From the NCBI GenBank assembly GCA_028279875.1, contig JANQMU010000097.1:25206-89205 (forward strand): a stretch of 64,000 nucleotides of DNA, written 5' to 3'. The translations under genes and the position numbers were made by a program. How positions within the stretch are numbered: the first letter of the stretch is position 1; every line of letters begins with the position of its first letter. Of the stretch, positions 1 to 9,264 are shown in pieces. A model generated the notes under the pieces. That model made no database searches, was not told the origin of the DNA, and worked only from the letters and a program-made list of their open reading frames with translations. Source of the stretch: Rhizobiaceae bacterium (GTDB lineage Bacteria; Pseudomonadota; Alphaproteobacteria; Rhizobiales; Rhizobiaceae).

Positions 1-1
1 T

Positions 2-811
2 CCCGTCGGCCTGCTGATGATCGCCGGCGAGTTCGATCTGTCGATCGGATCGACCGTCGGCGCCGCATCCATGGTCGTTGCCATCGGCACATCCTTCTAC
101 GATATGTCGGTCTGGACGATGATCCCGCTGGCGCTGGTTCTGGGAATCGCCGTCGGCCTCGTCAACGGCCTTGTCGTGGTGAAAACCAACCTGCCGTCCT
201 TCATCGTGACGCTGGCCACCAATTTCATTGTCATCGGCGGCACGATGGGGCTGTCGCGGCTGATCGCCAATGTCACGTCCAGTTCGATCGTCACATCGGA
301 ATCGGCCCGGGCCGTTTTCGCCTCGCGCTGGGGCCAGGCCAATATCTCCATCCTGTGGTGGATCGTGATGGCGCTGATCTGCGCCTGGATCCTGTCGCGC
401 TCGACATTCGGCAACTGGATCTACGCCACCGGCGGCAATCTTCAGGCGGCGCGCGGCGCCGGTGTCCCGGTCGAGCGGGTCAAGATCCTGCTCTTCATGC
501 TGACCGGTTTCGCCGCCGCCTTTGTCGGGGTCCTGCAGGGCGTGCAATGGAATTCCGGTAATTCCACCTATGGCATGGGCTATGTCTTCCAGGCGCCGAT
601 CGTCGCCGTCATCGGCGGTGTCCTGCTCGGCGGCGGATATGGTTCGGTCACCGGCATATTTCTCGGCACGGCGATCTTCGGGGTGATCTCCACCGGTATC
701 TTCTATACCGGATGGAGCACTGACTGGATCCAGTTGCTGCTCGGCGTCCTGCTGGGCGCTGCGGTTTTGGCTAACAACTATGTGCGCCGCCTGGCGATGA
801 CGTCCAAATAG
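2..811 (+). CDS. Sugar ABC transporter permease (FrcC/RbsC family), 5' partial
   Basis: This is an inner-membrane permease subunit of a ribose/fructose-type sugar importer. The frame is open from base 2, so the methionine at 17 in the ORF track is internal and the real start lies before the window. The visible part begins inside the conserved motif of this family (GEFDLSIGS, compare GGIDLSVGS). It continues with a run of hydrophobic segments rich in Gly, Val and Ile, ending with the WIQLLLGVLLGAAVLANN segment typical of the C-terminus. It is followed 7 bases later by its ATPase partner in the same orientation. FrcC is the best match by memory of the family. The transported sugar cannot be fixed from this fragment. 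Confidence 0.9.
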   Translation, partial: PVGLLMIAGEFDLSIGSTVGAASMVVAIGTSFYDMSVWTMIPLALVLGIAVGLVNGLVVVKTNLPSFIVTLATNFIVIGGTMGLSRLIANVTSSSIVTSESARAVFASRWGQANISILWWIVMALICAWILSRSTFGNWIYATGGNLQAARGAGVPVERVKILLFMLTGFAAAFVGVLQGVQWNSGNSTYGMGYVFQAPIVAVIGGVLLGGGYGSVTGIFLGTAIFGVISTGIFYTGWSTDWIQLLLGVLLGAAVLANNYVRRLAMTSK

Positions 812-818
812 GTGGGTC

Positions 819-1607
819 ATGGGCGAGGCGAATACCATTCTGGAACTGTCCCATGTCTCCAAGACATTCGGTTCGACCAAGGCCTTGAGCGATGTGTCGC
901 TCGCCGTCCGGTCCGGCGAAATCCTCTGCCTGCTGGGCGACAATGGCGCCGGCAAATCGACATTGATCAAGATCCTCTCCGGCTATCACACGCCATCGGC
1001 CGGCCGGATGTTCTTCGAGGGCCGTGAAACGCGGTTCAGCGGTCCGCGCAGTGCCCGTCTGCAGGGCATCGCCACCGTCCATCAGGACGTCGGCAGCATT
1101 CCGTTCATGAGCATCGGCCGGAACTTCTTCCTTGGCGCGGAACTGACCCGTGGGATCGGCCCGTTGCGGTGGATCGACACAAGGGCCTCCAACGCCAAGG
1201 CCCTGGAACAGATCCGGCGTTTCGGCATCACCAGGATCAATGACGGAAACCAGCTTGTCGGAACCATGTCGGGCGGCGAACGCCAGGTTCTGGCCATCGG
1301 GCGAGCCATGTATTTCGGTGCCAAGGTCCTGATCCTCGACGAGCCGACATCGGCGCTCGGCGTCAAGGAGGCGGCGATCGTGCTCAAGCTGATGAAACAG
1401 GCGCGTTCTGAGGGCGTGGCGATCGTGTTCATCACCCATAATGCACGCCACGCCATGGCCGTCGGTGACCGCTTCACCGTGCTGATCCACGGCCAGGTCG
1501 CCGCTGCCTTCAAGCGCGGTGAAAAATCACGGGAAGAGGTCCTGAACCTGATGGCCGGTGGCGAGCAGATGTCGGAACTGGAAGCCGATCTCGAAAATAT
1601 CGATTAA
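819..1607 (+). CDS. Sugar ABC transporter ATP-binding protein (FrcA-like)
   Basis: This is the cytoplasmic ATPase that powers the permease just upstream. At 262 residues it is a single-domain ATPase as in FrcA, not the double-domain RbsA/XylG form. The Walker A motif GDNGAGKST is at about residues 40-48, the ABC signature MSGGERQ is near 150, and the Walker B motif with LILDEPTSAL follows near 170, then the switch histidine in FITHN. The ATG at 819 has a GGTGGG ribosome-binding site. The last 4 bases overlap the convergent mmcB gene. With the permease and a binding protein presumably outside the window it forms a complete importer. Confidence 0.92.
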   Translation: MGEANTILELSHVSKTFGSTKALSDVSLAVRSGEILCLLGDNGAGKSTLIKILSGYHTPSAGRMFFEGRETRFSGPRSARLQGIATVHQDVGSIPFMSIGRNFFLGAELTRGIGPLRWIDTRASNAKALEQIRRFGITRINDGNQLVGTMSGGERQVLAIGRAMYFGAKVLILDEPTSALGVKEAAIVLKLMKQARSEGVAIVFITHNARHAMAVGDRFTVLIHGQVAAAFKRGEKSREEVLNLMAGGEQMSELEADLENID

Positions 1608-2092
1608 CGCTCATCTTCCTGCTGATAGGCAAGCTGCTCGGCAATCAGCAGCCGGTCGGCGCCGGCGCGTGCGAAACGCAATGTCAGGGCCTTGCGGGTG
1701 GCCGGTGCCAGCTTGTGTTCCGGCGCTTCGCGGATGATCTCCGCATCGTAGCCATCCGACAGGATCATGCCGCAATCCTCGGGAAAGATGTCCAGCGGTA
1801 CGCCCGGATGGGTGGCGAAGTAAAGCCGGTCGCAATGCTGGCGGTAATCCGGCCATTTGCTGTCGACCCGGAAATCCTCGATCGAGGATTTGATCTCGAC
1901 GATGAAAATCTGACCCTTTTCCGACAGCGCGATCAGATCGGCGCGGCGGCCGCTCGAAAGATTCAGTTCCGGCAGCATCGCATGGCGCAGCTCACGAAAA
2001 AGCCGCTGCACGCCGCGCCGCACCAGCAGGGCGCGTTCGGATTGCCGGCCATCGACCAGGCTGGGTTCGGGATGCGGTGAGACAATCGGCAT
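1604..2092 (-). CDS. mmcB: MmcB family DNA repair protein
   Basis: MmcB is an alphaproteobacterial protein with a restriction-endonuclease-like fold, linked to the ImuABC mutagenic repair response. The track ORF starts at 2212, but the conserved family begins near MPIVSPHPEPSLVDGRQS, so the ATG at 2092 is used here (162 residues). Family features are visible: the early RRGVQRLF helix, then ELNLSSGRRADLIALS and IFIVEIKSSIEDFRVDSKWPDY, which carry the acidic and lysine residues of a PD-(D/E)XK-like core. It overlaps the convergent ABC ATPase gene by 4 bases. No SOS box was identified upstream by eye. Confidence 0.85.
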   Translation of the reverse strand: MPIVSPHPEPSLVDGRQSERALLVRRGVQRLFRELRHAMLPELNLSSGRRADLIALSEKGQIFIVEIKSSIEDFRVDSKWPDYRQHCDRLYFATHPGVPLDIFPEDCGMILSDGYDAEIIREAPEHKLAPATRKALTLRFARAGADRLLIAEQLAYQQEDER

Positions 2093-2293
2093 CCAACGAG
2101 GCTGACATGAGTCGGGCCGTGGTGGCAAGTCATTGCCCGGCGTTGCAAGAAAGCCATAGTATTTGACGGATTGACGGTATTGTGATGACAGGCCGGGTGC
2201 CGCGGCTTGCAAAAAGACAGTAAGAAAAAATAAACCATAATCATCGATGGTCCGATGGCAAAGGGTGATCGTCGGATATTCAGGGGGATGAAG

Positions 2294-2932
2294 ATGAAGT
2301 TACGCTTGGCGCTGATCGGTGTAGCGGCCGCAATGTTCGTGACGGGCTGCACGACATCCGGTCCGGAAATCACCAAGGAAATATTCACCAGCAGCTATGG
2401 TACCGTCAGGGATGGCGGGTACAAGATTCCGGCCGTTCCGATCAGCCGCGTCAGCAAGCAGTATCACCGCCAGATCGTCACCTATAACACCAAGGAAAAA
2501 CCGGGGACGATCATCGTCAACACCCGCAAGAAATTCCTCTACTACGTCCTGCCCAACAACAAGGCCGTGCGCTACGGCATCGGTGTCGGGCGCGAGGGGT
2601 TTGCCTGGTCGGGCGAAGCCTATGTCGCCTGGAAACGGCCCTGGCCCCGCTGGACGCCGCCGGCTGAAATGGTGGCCCGGCAGCCAAGCCTGAGACGCTA
2701 TGCCGAGAACGGACAACGGCCCGGCCTGACGAATCCGCTGGGTGCCCGCGCTCTCTACCTGTTCGACAAGAACGGCAATGATACGCTCTACCGGCTGCAC
2801 GGCACGCCCGAGTGGCACACCATCGGCACGGCCGCGTCATCGGGCTGTATCCGCCTGATGAACCAGGACATTATCGATCTCTATTCCCGCGTCAAACCGG
2901 GCCGCAGTTCCAAGGTCGTCGTCATTCAGTAG
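2294..2932 (+). CDS. L,D-transpeptidase (YkuD domain), lipoprotein
   Basis: This envelope enzyme probably cross-links or modifies peptidoglycan using a catalytic cysteine. The track start at 2255 is upstream of a better start: ATG 2294 follows AGGGGG at good spacing and gives MKLRLALIGVAAAMFVTGC, a lipoprotein signal with a lipobox ending at Cys. The YkuD active-site pattern is clear near the C-terminus: LHGT, then SSGCIRL with the nucleophile at about residue 185. The mature domain also has NTRKKFLYYV and GIGVGREG, the usual early strands. The protein is 212 residues. A second, non-lipoprotein paralogue lies at 26869-27441 and shares the NPLGARALYL segment. Confidence 0.9.
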   Translation: MKLRLALIGVAAAMFVTGCTTSGPEITKEIFTSSYGTVRDGGYKIPAVPISRVSKQYHRQIVTYNTKEKPGTIIVNTRKKFLYYVLPNNKAVRYGIGVGREGFAWSGEAYVAWKRPWPRWTPPAEMVARQPSLRRYAENGQRPGLTNPLGARALYLFDKNGNDTLYRLHGTPEWHTIGTAASSGCIRLMNQDIIDLYSRVKPGRSSKVVVIQ

Positions 2933-2961
2933 CAGACCTGCAACAACAGGTATAAGGCAAC

Positions 2962-2989
2962 CGCCCGGGCAGCGCCCGGGCGTTTTTTT
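2962..2989 (+). terminator. Rho-independent terminator after the L,D-transpeptidase
   Basis: A perfect 9-bp stem (CGCCCGGGC, loop AGC, GCCCGGGCG) is followed directly by seven T residues. It sits 29 bases after the transpeptidase stop and just before the end of the convergent coxM gene, so it ends the plus-strand transcript. There is no T tract on the other strand, so it is unlikely to serve coxM. Confidence 0.9.
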
Positions 2990-2992
2990 GAC

Positions 2993-3790
2993 TCACGAAA
3001 CCGCTTCGACAGCCCGCTTGGCCATCACCTTGACGATGTTGGCCCGGTATTCGGACGAGCCGTGCAGATCCGACAGCATGCCGCCGGCATCGATTTCGAC
3101 GCCGTCGAGCGCGGCCGCCGAGAAATCGGCATCCAGCGCCCGCTCCATGTCGGCGGACCGGAACACCCCGTCCGAACCGGCGCCGGTGACGGCGACCCGC
3201 GCGCCCTGCCCGGTCTGCGCCACGAAGACGCCAGCCATGGCATAGAGCGATGCCGGATTGGGGAATTTGCGATAGGCGGCCTTCGATGTCGTCTCAAAGG
3301 ACACCGCCGTGATGATCTCGCCTTCCTCCAGCGCCGTCTCGAACAGGCCGACAAAATAGTCGGCGGCGGCAATGTCCCGCCGGTCGGTGTGGATCGTGGC
3401 GTCAAGCGCCATCAGCGCGGCCGGGTAGTCGGCCGCCGGATCATTATTGGCGACCGAACCACCGATCGTGCCCATGTGGCGCACATGCGGATCGCCGATA
3501 TGCGAGGCGAGGTCGGCAAGCGCCGGGCAGGCGTCGCGCACCTGATCGGACGCGGCGACCTCGGCATGGGTCGTCGCAGCACCGATGCGCACGGTGCCGC
3601 CCGAAACCGAGATGCCCTTCAATTCGTCGACATGGCGCAGATCGATGACGTCGCTGGGCGCAGCAAGATGCTGCTTCATCGTCGGGATCAGGGTCTGGCC
3701 GCCAGCCAGAAGCTTGCCCTCCTCGGCCGAGGACAGAAGGCTTGAGGCTTCCGCGACGGAGGACGCGCGATGATATTTGGTGGAATACAT
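2993..3790 (-). CDS. Molybdenum hydroxylase FAD-binding medium subunit (CoxM-like)
   Basis: This is the FAD subunit of a xanthine-dehydrogenase/CO-dehydrogenase family enzyme, passing electrons from the iron-sulfur subunit to an acceptor. It has 265 residues, close to the usual 265-290. Both flavin-binding signatures are visible: LLAGGQTLIPTMK at about 28-40 and TIGGSVANNDPAADYPAA near 108-125. It is the last gene of the coxS-coxL-coxM order on the minus strand, 15 bases after coxL. The medium subunit confirms a heterotrimeric enzyme. Substrate is not determined by this subunit. Confidence 0.93.
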   Translation of the reverse strand: MYSTKYHRASSVAEASSLLSSAEEGKLLAGGQTLIPTMKQHLAAPSDVIDLRHVDELKGISVSGGTVRIGAATTHAEVAASDQVRDACPALADLASHIGDPHVRHMGTIGGSVANNDPAADYPAALMALDATIHTDRRDIAAADYFVGLFETALEEGEIITAVSFETTSKAAYRKFPNPASLYAMAGVFVAQTGQGARVAVTGAGSDGVFRSADMERALDADFSAAALDGVEIDAGGMLSDLHGSSEYRANIVKVMAKRAVEAVS

Positions 3791-3805
3791 TGTTCTCTCC
3801 GTGGC

Positions 3806-6151
3806 TCAGTTTGCGTTCAGCGCGGCCCAGACATTCTGGGGCGTTGCGGGCATCGCCAGATCATTGTTGCCAATGGCGTCGGTGATGGCGTTGATCACCG
3901 CCGGCGGCGAGCCGATGGCTCCGGCCTCGCCACATCCCTTGACGCCGAGCGGGTTGGACGGACACGGTGTGACGGTCGTCGACACCTCGTAATTGGGCAG
4001 ATCGGCGGCCCGCGGCATGGTGTAGTCCATGTAGCTGGCGGTCAGCAGCTGCCCGGTTTGCGGGTCGTAGACGCATCCCTCATGCAGGGCCTGGCCGATG
4101 CCCTGGGTGATGCCGCCATGCACTTGTCCCTCGACGATCATCGGGTTGATGATGGTACCGAAATCGTCGGCCGCCACGAACTGCACGATGTCCGTTTCGC
4201 CGGTCTGCGGATCGACTTCCACTTCGCAGACATAGCAGCCGGCCGGGAACGTGAAGTTGGCCGGGTCGAAGAACGCCGTTTCCTTGAGGCCGGGCTCCAT
4301 GCCCTCCGGCAAATTGTGCGCGGTGTAGCAGGCCAGCGTCACCTCGTGCCAGGCAAGAACCTTGTTGGTTCCGGAAACCTTCAACTGACCTTCCTCGATG
4401 ACGATATCGGCCTCATCGGCGTCCAGCAGATGGGCGGCGACCTTCTTGGCCTTGGTCTCGACCTTGTCGAACGCTTTCGAGACCGCCGACATGCCGACCG
4501 CACCGGAGCGCGACCCGTAGGTGCCCATGCCCATCTGCACCTTGTCGGTATCGCCGTGGACGACGGAGATGGTGTCGAGGCTGACGCCCAGCCGGTCGGC
4601 GACGATCTGGGCAAAGGTGGTTTCGTGGCCCTGGCCGTGGCTGTGCGACCCGGTCAGCACCTCGATGGTGCCGACGGCATTGACACGCACCTCGGCCGAT
4701 TCCCAAAGGCCAACGCCGGCGCCCAGCGAACCGATCGCCGCGGAGGGCGCGATGCCGCAGGCCTCGATGTAGCAGCTCAGGCCGATGCCGCGCAGCTTGC
4801 CGCGTGCCTTGGCTTCGGCCTTGCGGGCCGGAAAGCCAGCATAGTCGGAGGCCTGCATGGCGGCGTCCAGCGAGGCTTCGAAATCGCCGGTATCATAGTT
4901 CATGATGATCGGCGTCTGGTGTGGAAACGCCTTGACGAAATTGATGCGGCGCAGTTCCGCCGGGCTGACACCCAGTTGCCGGGCGGCGGTTTCCATGGCC
5001 CGCTCGACCAGATAGCAGGCTTCCGGCCGGCCAGCGCCGCGATAGGCATCCACCGGCGCGGTGTTGGTATAGACCGTCCGCACATTGGCGTGGATATTGG
5101 GGACGTTGTACTGTCCCGACAGCAATGTGGCGTAGAGATAGGTCGGCGTGACGGACGAAAACAGCGACATATAGGCGCCGATATTCGCCAGCGTATCGAC
5201 CTTGATGGCGGTCATCCGGTTGTCGGCGTCAAAGGCGATCTTGATCGTCGACACATGATCGCGGCCATGGGCGTCGGTGAGGAACGATTCGCTGCGCTCG
5301 GCAGTCCATTTGACCGGAACGCCGGTTCGCTTGGAGGCCCACAGGCAGACGATCTCTTCGGGATAGATATAGATCTTCGAACCGAAGCCGCCGCCGACAT
5401 CCGGCGCGATGACCCGCAGCTTGTTTTCCGGCGCGACATTGTAGAAGGCGCTCATTACCAGCCGGGCGACATGCGGGTTCTGCGATGTCGTCCAGCAGGT
5501 ATAGTGTTCCTCGGCCGCATCATAGACGCCCAGCGCCGCCCGCGGTTCCATCGCGTTCGGGATCAGCCGGTTGTTGGTGACTTCCAGCTCGACGACATTC
5601 GCCGCGTCGGAAATCGCTTCCTCGACGGGGACGCTGTCGCCGATTTCCCAATCGAAGATCAGGTTGCGTTCGGCCGCCTCGTGGATCTGCGGCGCGCCGG
5701 GTTCGAGGGCGGCAAGCGAATCGGTGACGGCCGGCAGTTCCTCATAGTCGACAATGACGGCTTCCGCCGCCTCGCGCGCCAGGTCGCGGGTTTCGGCGAC
5801 GACGATCGCAACCGCATCGCCGACATAGCGGACTTTGTCATCGGCCAGGGGGCGCCAGACGCCCATATTCATCGGCGAGCCGTCGGTGGAATGGATCATC
5901 CAGCCGCAAATGAGATTGCCGATCCCGTCCTCGGTGAGCTGCTTGCCGTCGAGCACGCCATAAACGCCGTGCATGGCTTCCGCGGCGCTCTTGTCGATGC
6001 CCTTGATCCGGGCATGGGCATGCGGACTTCGCACAAAGGCCGCGTGTTTCATGCCGGCGACGACCATGTCGTCCGTATAGCGGCCCTGGCCGGTGATGAA
6101 CCGGCGGTCTTCCTTGCGTGCCGCGCGGGCACCGATGCCTTCAATTCCCAT
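3806..6151 (-). CDS. Molybdenum hydroxylase large subunit (CoxL-like, form II)
   Basis: This is the molybdopterin-binding catalytic subunit, 781 residues. The active-site loop reads DAYRGAGRPEA, which is the form II signature (AYRGAGR) and not the AYXCSFR loop of proven aerobic CO dehydrogenases. Family motifs include DVGGGFGSK near residue 250, SHSHGQGHETTFAQI near 510 and GCGEAGAIGSPPAVINA close to the end, where the glutamate is the expected catalytic base. The gene lies between coxS (124 bases upstream) and coxM (15 bases downstream). Given the neighbouring aldehyde dehydrogenase, short-chain dehydrogenase and peptide-type importer, hydroxylation of an organic substrate is more likely than CO oxidation, but that is inference. 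Confidence 0.93.
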   Translation of the reverse strand: MGIEGIGARAARKEDRRFITGQGRYTDDMVVAGMKHAAFVRSPHAHARIKGIDKSAAEAMHGVYGVLDGKQLTEDGIGNLICGWMIHSTDGSPMNMGVWRPLADDKVRYVGDAVAIVVAETRDLAREAAEAVIVDYEELPAVTDSLAALEPGAPQIHEAAERNLIFDWEIGDSVPVEEAISDAANVVELEVTNNRLIPNAMEPRAALGVYDAAEEHYTCWTTSQNPHVARLVMSAFYNVAPENKLRVIAPDVGGGFGSKIYIYPEEIVCLWASKRTGVPVKWTAERSESFLTDAHGRDHVSTIKIAFDADNRMTAIKVDTLANIGAYMSLFSSVTPTYLYATLLSGQYNVPNIHANVRTVYTNTAPVDAYRGAGRPEACYLVERAMETAARQLGVSPAELRRINFVKAFPHQTPIIMNYDTGDFEASLDAAMQASDYAGFPARKAEAKARGKLRGIGLSCYIEACGIAPSAAIGSLGAGVGLWESAEVRVNAVGTIEVLTGSHSHGQGHETTFAQIVADRLGVSLDTISVVHGDTDKVQMGMGTYGSRSGAVGMSAVSKAFDKVETKAKKVAAHLLDADEADIVIEEGQLKVSGTNKVLAWHEVTLACYTAHNLPEGMEPGLKETAFFDPANFTFPAGCYVCEVEVDPQTGETDIVQFVAADDFGTIINPMIVEGQVHGGITQGIGQALHEGCVYDPQTGQLLTASYMDYTMPRAADLPNYEVSTTVTPCPSNPLGVKGCGEAGAIGSPPAVINAITDAIGNNDLAMPATPQNVWAALNAN

Positions 6152-6275
6152 GAGAATTCTCCTGTCGCTTCCTGCGGAATGTCGGCGCTGCGTGCGTCAC
6201 CCGAATCGGGGAACCGCAGACGTCCGGTTACCGGGTGATTGCGCCCGGCCGGCCGACACCGCCCATTGGTTCCGC

Positions 6276-6764
6276 CTATTCGGCCGCCTGTTGCGCGTCG
6301 CCCATTTCCGCCGCAGCGGCGAGGATCGACTTGACGATATTGTGGTAGCCGGTGCAGCGGCAGATATTGCCTTCCAGCTCGGCCCGCACGGTCGCCTCGT
6401 CCAGCGCCGTGCCGTGCCGGGCGATCATGTCGGTTGCCGCCATGATCATGCCGGGCGTGCAGAAACCGCATTGCAGGCCGTGATTTTCATGGAAGGCCCT
6501 CTGGACGGGATGCAATTCGCCATTGCCGGACAGGCCCTCGATGGTGGTCACGCTGGACCCGGTGGCCTGGGCGGCGAGCATGGTGCAGGCCTTAACCGCC
6601 TTGCCGTCGACATGGACAACGCAGGCGCCGCATTGCGACGTGTCGCAGCCGACATGGGTTCCGGTCAGCACCAGATTCGTTCGCAGAAAGTCGACCAGAA
6701 GCGTTCGATCCTCGACGTCTCCGTCGACCTCACGACCGTTCACGGTCATCGATACGCTAACCAT
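6276..6764 (-). CDS. Molybdenum hydroxylase iron-sulfur small subunit (CoxS-like)
   Basis: This is the two-[2Fe-2S] subunit, 162 residues, first gene of the hydroxylase trio. The plant-type cluster ligands are seen in [15 protein letters not shown] plus a later Cys in KACTML. The second, helical cluster domain shows [10 protein letters not shown] and [12 protein letters not shown]. The start ATG gives [13 protein letters not shown]. About 227 bases separate it from the upstream short-chain dehydrogenase gene, so it may have its own promoter in addition to read-through. Confidence 0.94.
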   Translation of the reverse strand: MVSVSMTVNGREVDGDVEDRTLLVDFLRTNLVLTGTHVGCDTSQCGACVVHVDGKAVKACTMLAAQATGSSVTTIEGLSGNGELHPVQRAFHENHGLQCGFCTPGMIMAATDMIARHGTALDEATVRAELEGNICRCTGYHNIVKSILAAAAEMGDAQQAAE

Positions 6765-6991
6765 TTATTTCCTCCCATTATCGGCACCGGACCGTCAGCA
6801 TGCCGGTGCAATTCGTTTCTCCCCGTCCAATATTTGTAGCAAGACGATCAAAATGCAACCGCGCATGGCGGTTTGTTCGCCGCAGCCGCCACCGTGTTGG
6901 CAGCCACACCTGTTCCACGCTGGTCCGCCGCATGGCCCGGGAACCTTCCATTGCATCACAGCCGAGTGACGGTCGCCATTCGACTAAAGGC

Positions 6992-7738
6992 TTAAATGCA
7001 GCGGCCGCCATCGACCTCCATGGCGACACCGGTGACCATGCTCGCTTCGTCGGAGCACAGGTAACAGGCGGCATTGCCCATATCCTCGGGCGTGGAGAAC
7101 CGTCCGATCGGTATGGTCGCCAGGAACTTCGCCCTTATCTCCGGCGTATCCTCGCCCATGAAGGTCTTCAAAAGCGGCGTCTCGCCGGCCACCGGGTTGA
7201 TGGCGTTGACGCGGACCCCCGCCGGCGCGAGTTCCACTGCCATGGTTTTGGTGGCGGTGATCATCCAGCCCTTCGACGCATTGTACCAGTTGAGCCGCGG
7301 CCGCGGGCTGACGCCGGCGGTCGAGGCGACGTTGAGGATGCAGCCGGCGCCCCTTTGCTTCATCGACGGCACGATGTGCCGGGCCGTCAGATAGACCGAT
7401 TTCACATTGACAGCCAGGACCCGGTCGAAATCCGCCTCGCTGACGTCTTCCAGCGGCGCCGGCAGGTGGGTGATGCCGGCATTGTTGACCAGGATATCGA
7501 CCGCTCCGAAGGTGGCGAGCGCCGCATCGGCCATTTGCGCGACACTATCGCCATCCGAGACATCGACCGTTTGGGCCAGGGCATCGGATCCGAGCTCGGC
7601 GGCGCAGGCCGCGGCGGCATCGGCATTGATGTCGGCGATCATCACCCTGGCGCCCTCGGCGATGAATTTGCGGGCGATTCCGGCGCCGAAGCCGGAGGCC
7701 GCGCCGGTGACGATGGCCGTTTTTCCCTCAAGCCGCAT
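6992..7738 (-). CDS. Short-chain dehydrogenase/reductase (SDR), classical type
   Basis: This is an NAD(P)-dependent oxidoreductase of 248 residues. The track ORF begins far upstream at 8302, inside the aldehyde dehydrogenase gene. The real start is ATG 7738, preceded by AGGAGGG, giving MRLEGKTAIVTGAASGFGAGIA with the TGxxxGxG cofactor motif. LVNNAGI, the catalytic Ser (NVASTAG), and YNASKG (the YxxxK pair) are all present, followed by the C-terminal MVTGVAMEVDGG. The Asp after the second strand (IADINAD) favours NAD. It lies 35 bases after the aldehyde dehydrogenase gene, so both are probably co-transcribed and oxidise successive intermediates of one pathway. Confidence 0.92.
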   Translation of the reverse strand: MRLEGKTAIVTGAASGFGAGIARKFIAEGARVMIADINADAAAACAAELGSDALAQTVDVSDGDSVAQMADAALATFGAVDILVNNAGITHLPAPLEDVSEADFDRVLAVNVKSVYLTARHIVPSMKQRGAGCILNVASTAGVSPRPRLNWYNASKGWMITATKTMAVELAPAGVRVNAINPVAGETPLLKTFMGEDTPEIRAKFLATIPIGRFSTPEDMGNAACYLCSDEASMVTGVAMEVDGGRCI

Positions 7739-7773
7739 GGTCAACCCTCCTTTGCATGTCAGCCGTGTGCATG

Positions 7774-9237
7774 TCAGCCGTGACTGGCCGCAACCGTTTT
7801 CAGAACCGAGAACCCGTAGAGCGCCTCGAAACCCTTTTCGCGGCCATGGCCGGATTTGCCGACCCCGCCAAAGGGCAGTTCGACACCGCCACCGGCGCCG
7901 TAATTGTTGATGAAGACCTGGCCGGAGCGAAGGGCCCGGGCCATGCGCATCTGGCGGGCGCCGTCGGCGGTCCAGATGCCGGCGACCAAACCGTAGTCGG
8001 TGCCGTTGGCGATCGAAACGGCCTCCTCGTCCGTATCGAACGGGATGACGACCTGCACGGGGCCGAAGATCTCGTCCTGCGCCAGACGGTGATCGTGGCT
8101 GACGCCGGCGATCAGGGTCGGTTCGACATAGTGCCCGCCCGCCGGCGCGCCCTCGACCAGTTCCCCGCGCGCGGCGATGGTCAGATTGTCCTCGGCCGCG
8201 AGATCGAGAAATCCGTCGACGATCTCTTTCTGGCGCGCCGAAATCAGCGGCCCGACATCGAGATCGGAGCCGGCCGGCCCGACCTGCAGGGCCCGATAGC
8301 ATTCGGCCATCCGGTCCAGCATCTCGACATAGATCGAGCGGTGGACGAGGATCCGCGACGCGGCGGAGCAGGTCTGGCCGGCATTTTGAATGCCGGCATT
8401 GACCAGAAAGGGCAGCGCCCGGTCGATATCGGCATCCTTGAAGACGATCTGCGGCGACTTGCCGCCGAGTTCCAGCGTGACCGGCACCACATTGCGGGCC
8501 GCCGCGGCCTGCACCAGCGTGCCGACGCCCACCGATCCGGTGAACGAGATGTGGTTGACACCCGGATGGTCGGTCAAAGCTGCGCCAGCCTCTCCACCAA
8601 GCCCCGGCACCACATTGAGGGCGCCCGAGGGCAGGCCGGCCTCATGGGCGATCTGCGCGAAGGCGAGAGCCGTCAGGCAGGCTTCCTCGGCCGGTTTGAG
8701 GACCGCCGCATTGCCCATGGCCAGGGCCGCCCCGACCGAACGGCCGATGATCTGCATCGGATAGTTCCACGGCACGATATGGCCGGTGACGCCATGCGGC
8801 TCGCGCAGCGTGTAGACCGTGTAACCGTCCAGATAGGGGATCGTCTCGCCATGGACCTTGTCGGCCGCGCCGCCATAGAACTCCATGTAGCGGGCCAGCG
8901 CTACCGCGTCGTTGCGGGCCTGGGTCAGCGGCTTGCCGACATCGGCCGCTTCGAGTTCGGCCAGAAGGTCGACATTGTCAAGCACAAGCTGGCCGATGCG
9001 GGCCAGGATGCGGCCGCGCTCAAGCGCCGTGGTGCGGCCCCATATGCCCTCCAGCGCGGCATGGGCGGCATCGGCGGCCGCGTCGATGTCACCGGCCGTA
9101 CCGCGCGCGATTTCGGCGATCGGCGTTCCGGTCGACGGGTCTTCGAGCTCCAGACTGTCATCGTTTTCCGGCGCGACCCACTCGCCATTGATGAAGCACA
9201 GGGCCGGATCGAAGCCGAGTTTTTCCGTAACATCCAT
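7774..9237 (-). CDS. Aldehyde dehydrogenase family protein
   Basis: This is an NAD(P)-dependent aldehyde dehydrogenase of 487 residues, the normal family length. It shows ALELGGKSP-type LELGGKSPQIVF with the general-base Glu, and GQTCSAASR with the catalytic Cys. FTGSVGVG and EIFGPVQVVIPF are also in place. The ATG at 9237 gives MDVTEKLGF. It is 27 bases after the double ATPase gene, in the same operon-like minus-strand block. It could oxidise an aldehyde released from the imported compound. The preferred substrate cannot be read from sequence. Confidence 0.93.
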   Translation of the reverse strand: MDVTEKLGFDPALCFINGEWVAPENDDSLELEDPSTGTPIAEIARGTAGDIDAAADAAHAALEGIWGRTTALERGRILARIGQLVLDNVDLLAELEAADVGKPLTQARNDAVALARYMEFYGGAADKVHGETIPYLDGYTVYTLREPHGVTGHIVPWNYPMQIIGRSVGAALAMGNAAVLKPAEEACLTALAFAQIAHEAGLPSGALNVVPGLGGEAGAALTDHPGVNHISFTGSVGVGTLVQAAAARNVVPVTLELGGKSPQIVFKDADIDRALPFLVNAGIQNAGQTCSAASRILVHRSIYVEMLDRMAECYRALQVGPAGSDLDVGPLISARQKEIVDGFLDLAAEDNLTIAARGELVEGAPAGGHYVEPTLIAGVSHDHRLAQDEIFGPVQVVIPFDTDEEAVSIANGTDYGLVAGIWTADGARQMRMARALRSGQVFINNYGAGGGVELPFGGVGKSGHGREKGFEALYGFSVLKTVAASHG

Positions 9238-9264
9238 CGTTTCGCCCCATCTTGCTCTCTTGCT

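Noticed and set aside
3770-6238. 822-codon plus-strand ORF
   Set aside because: Antisense shadow of coxL with low-complexity Arg/Asp/Gly-rich translation.
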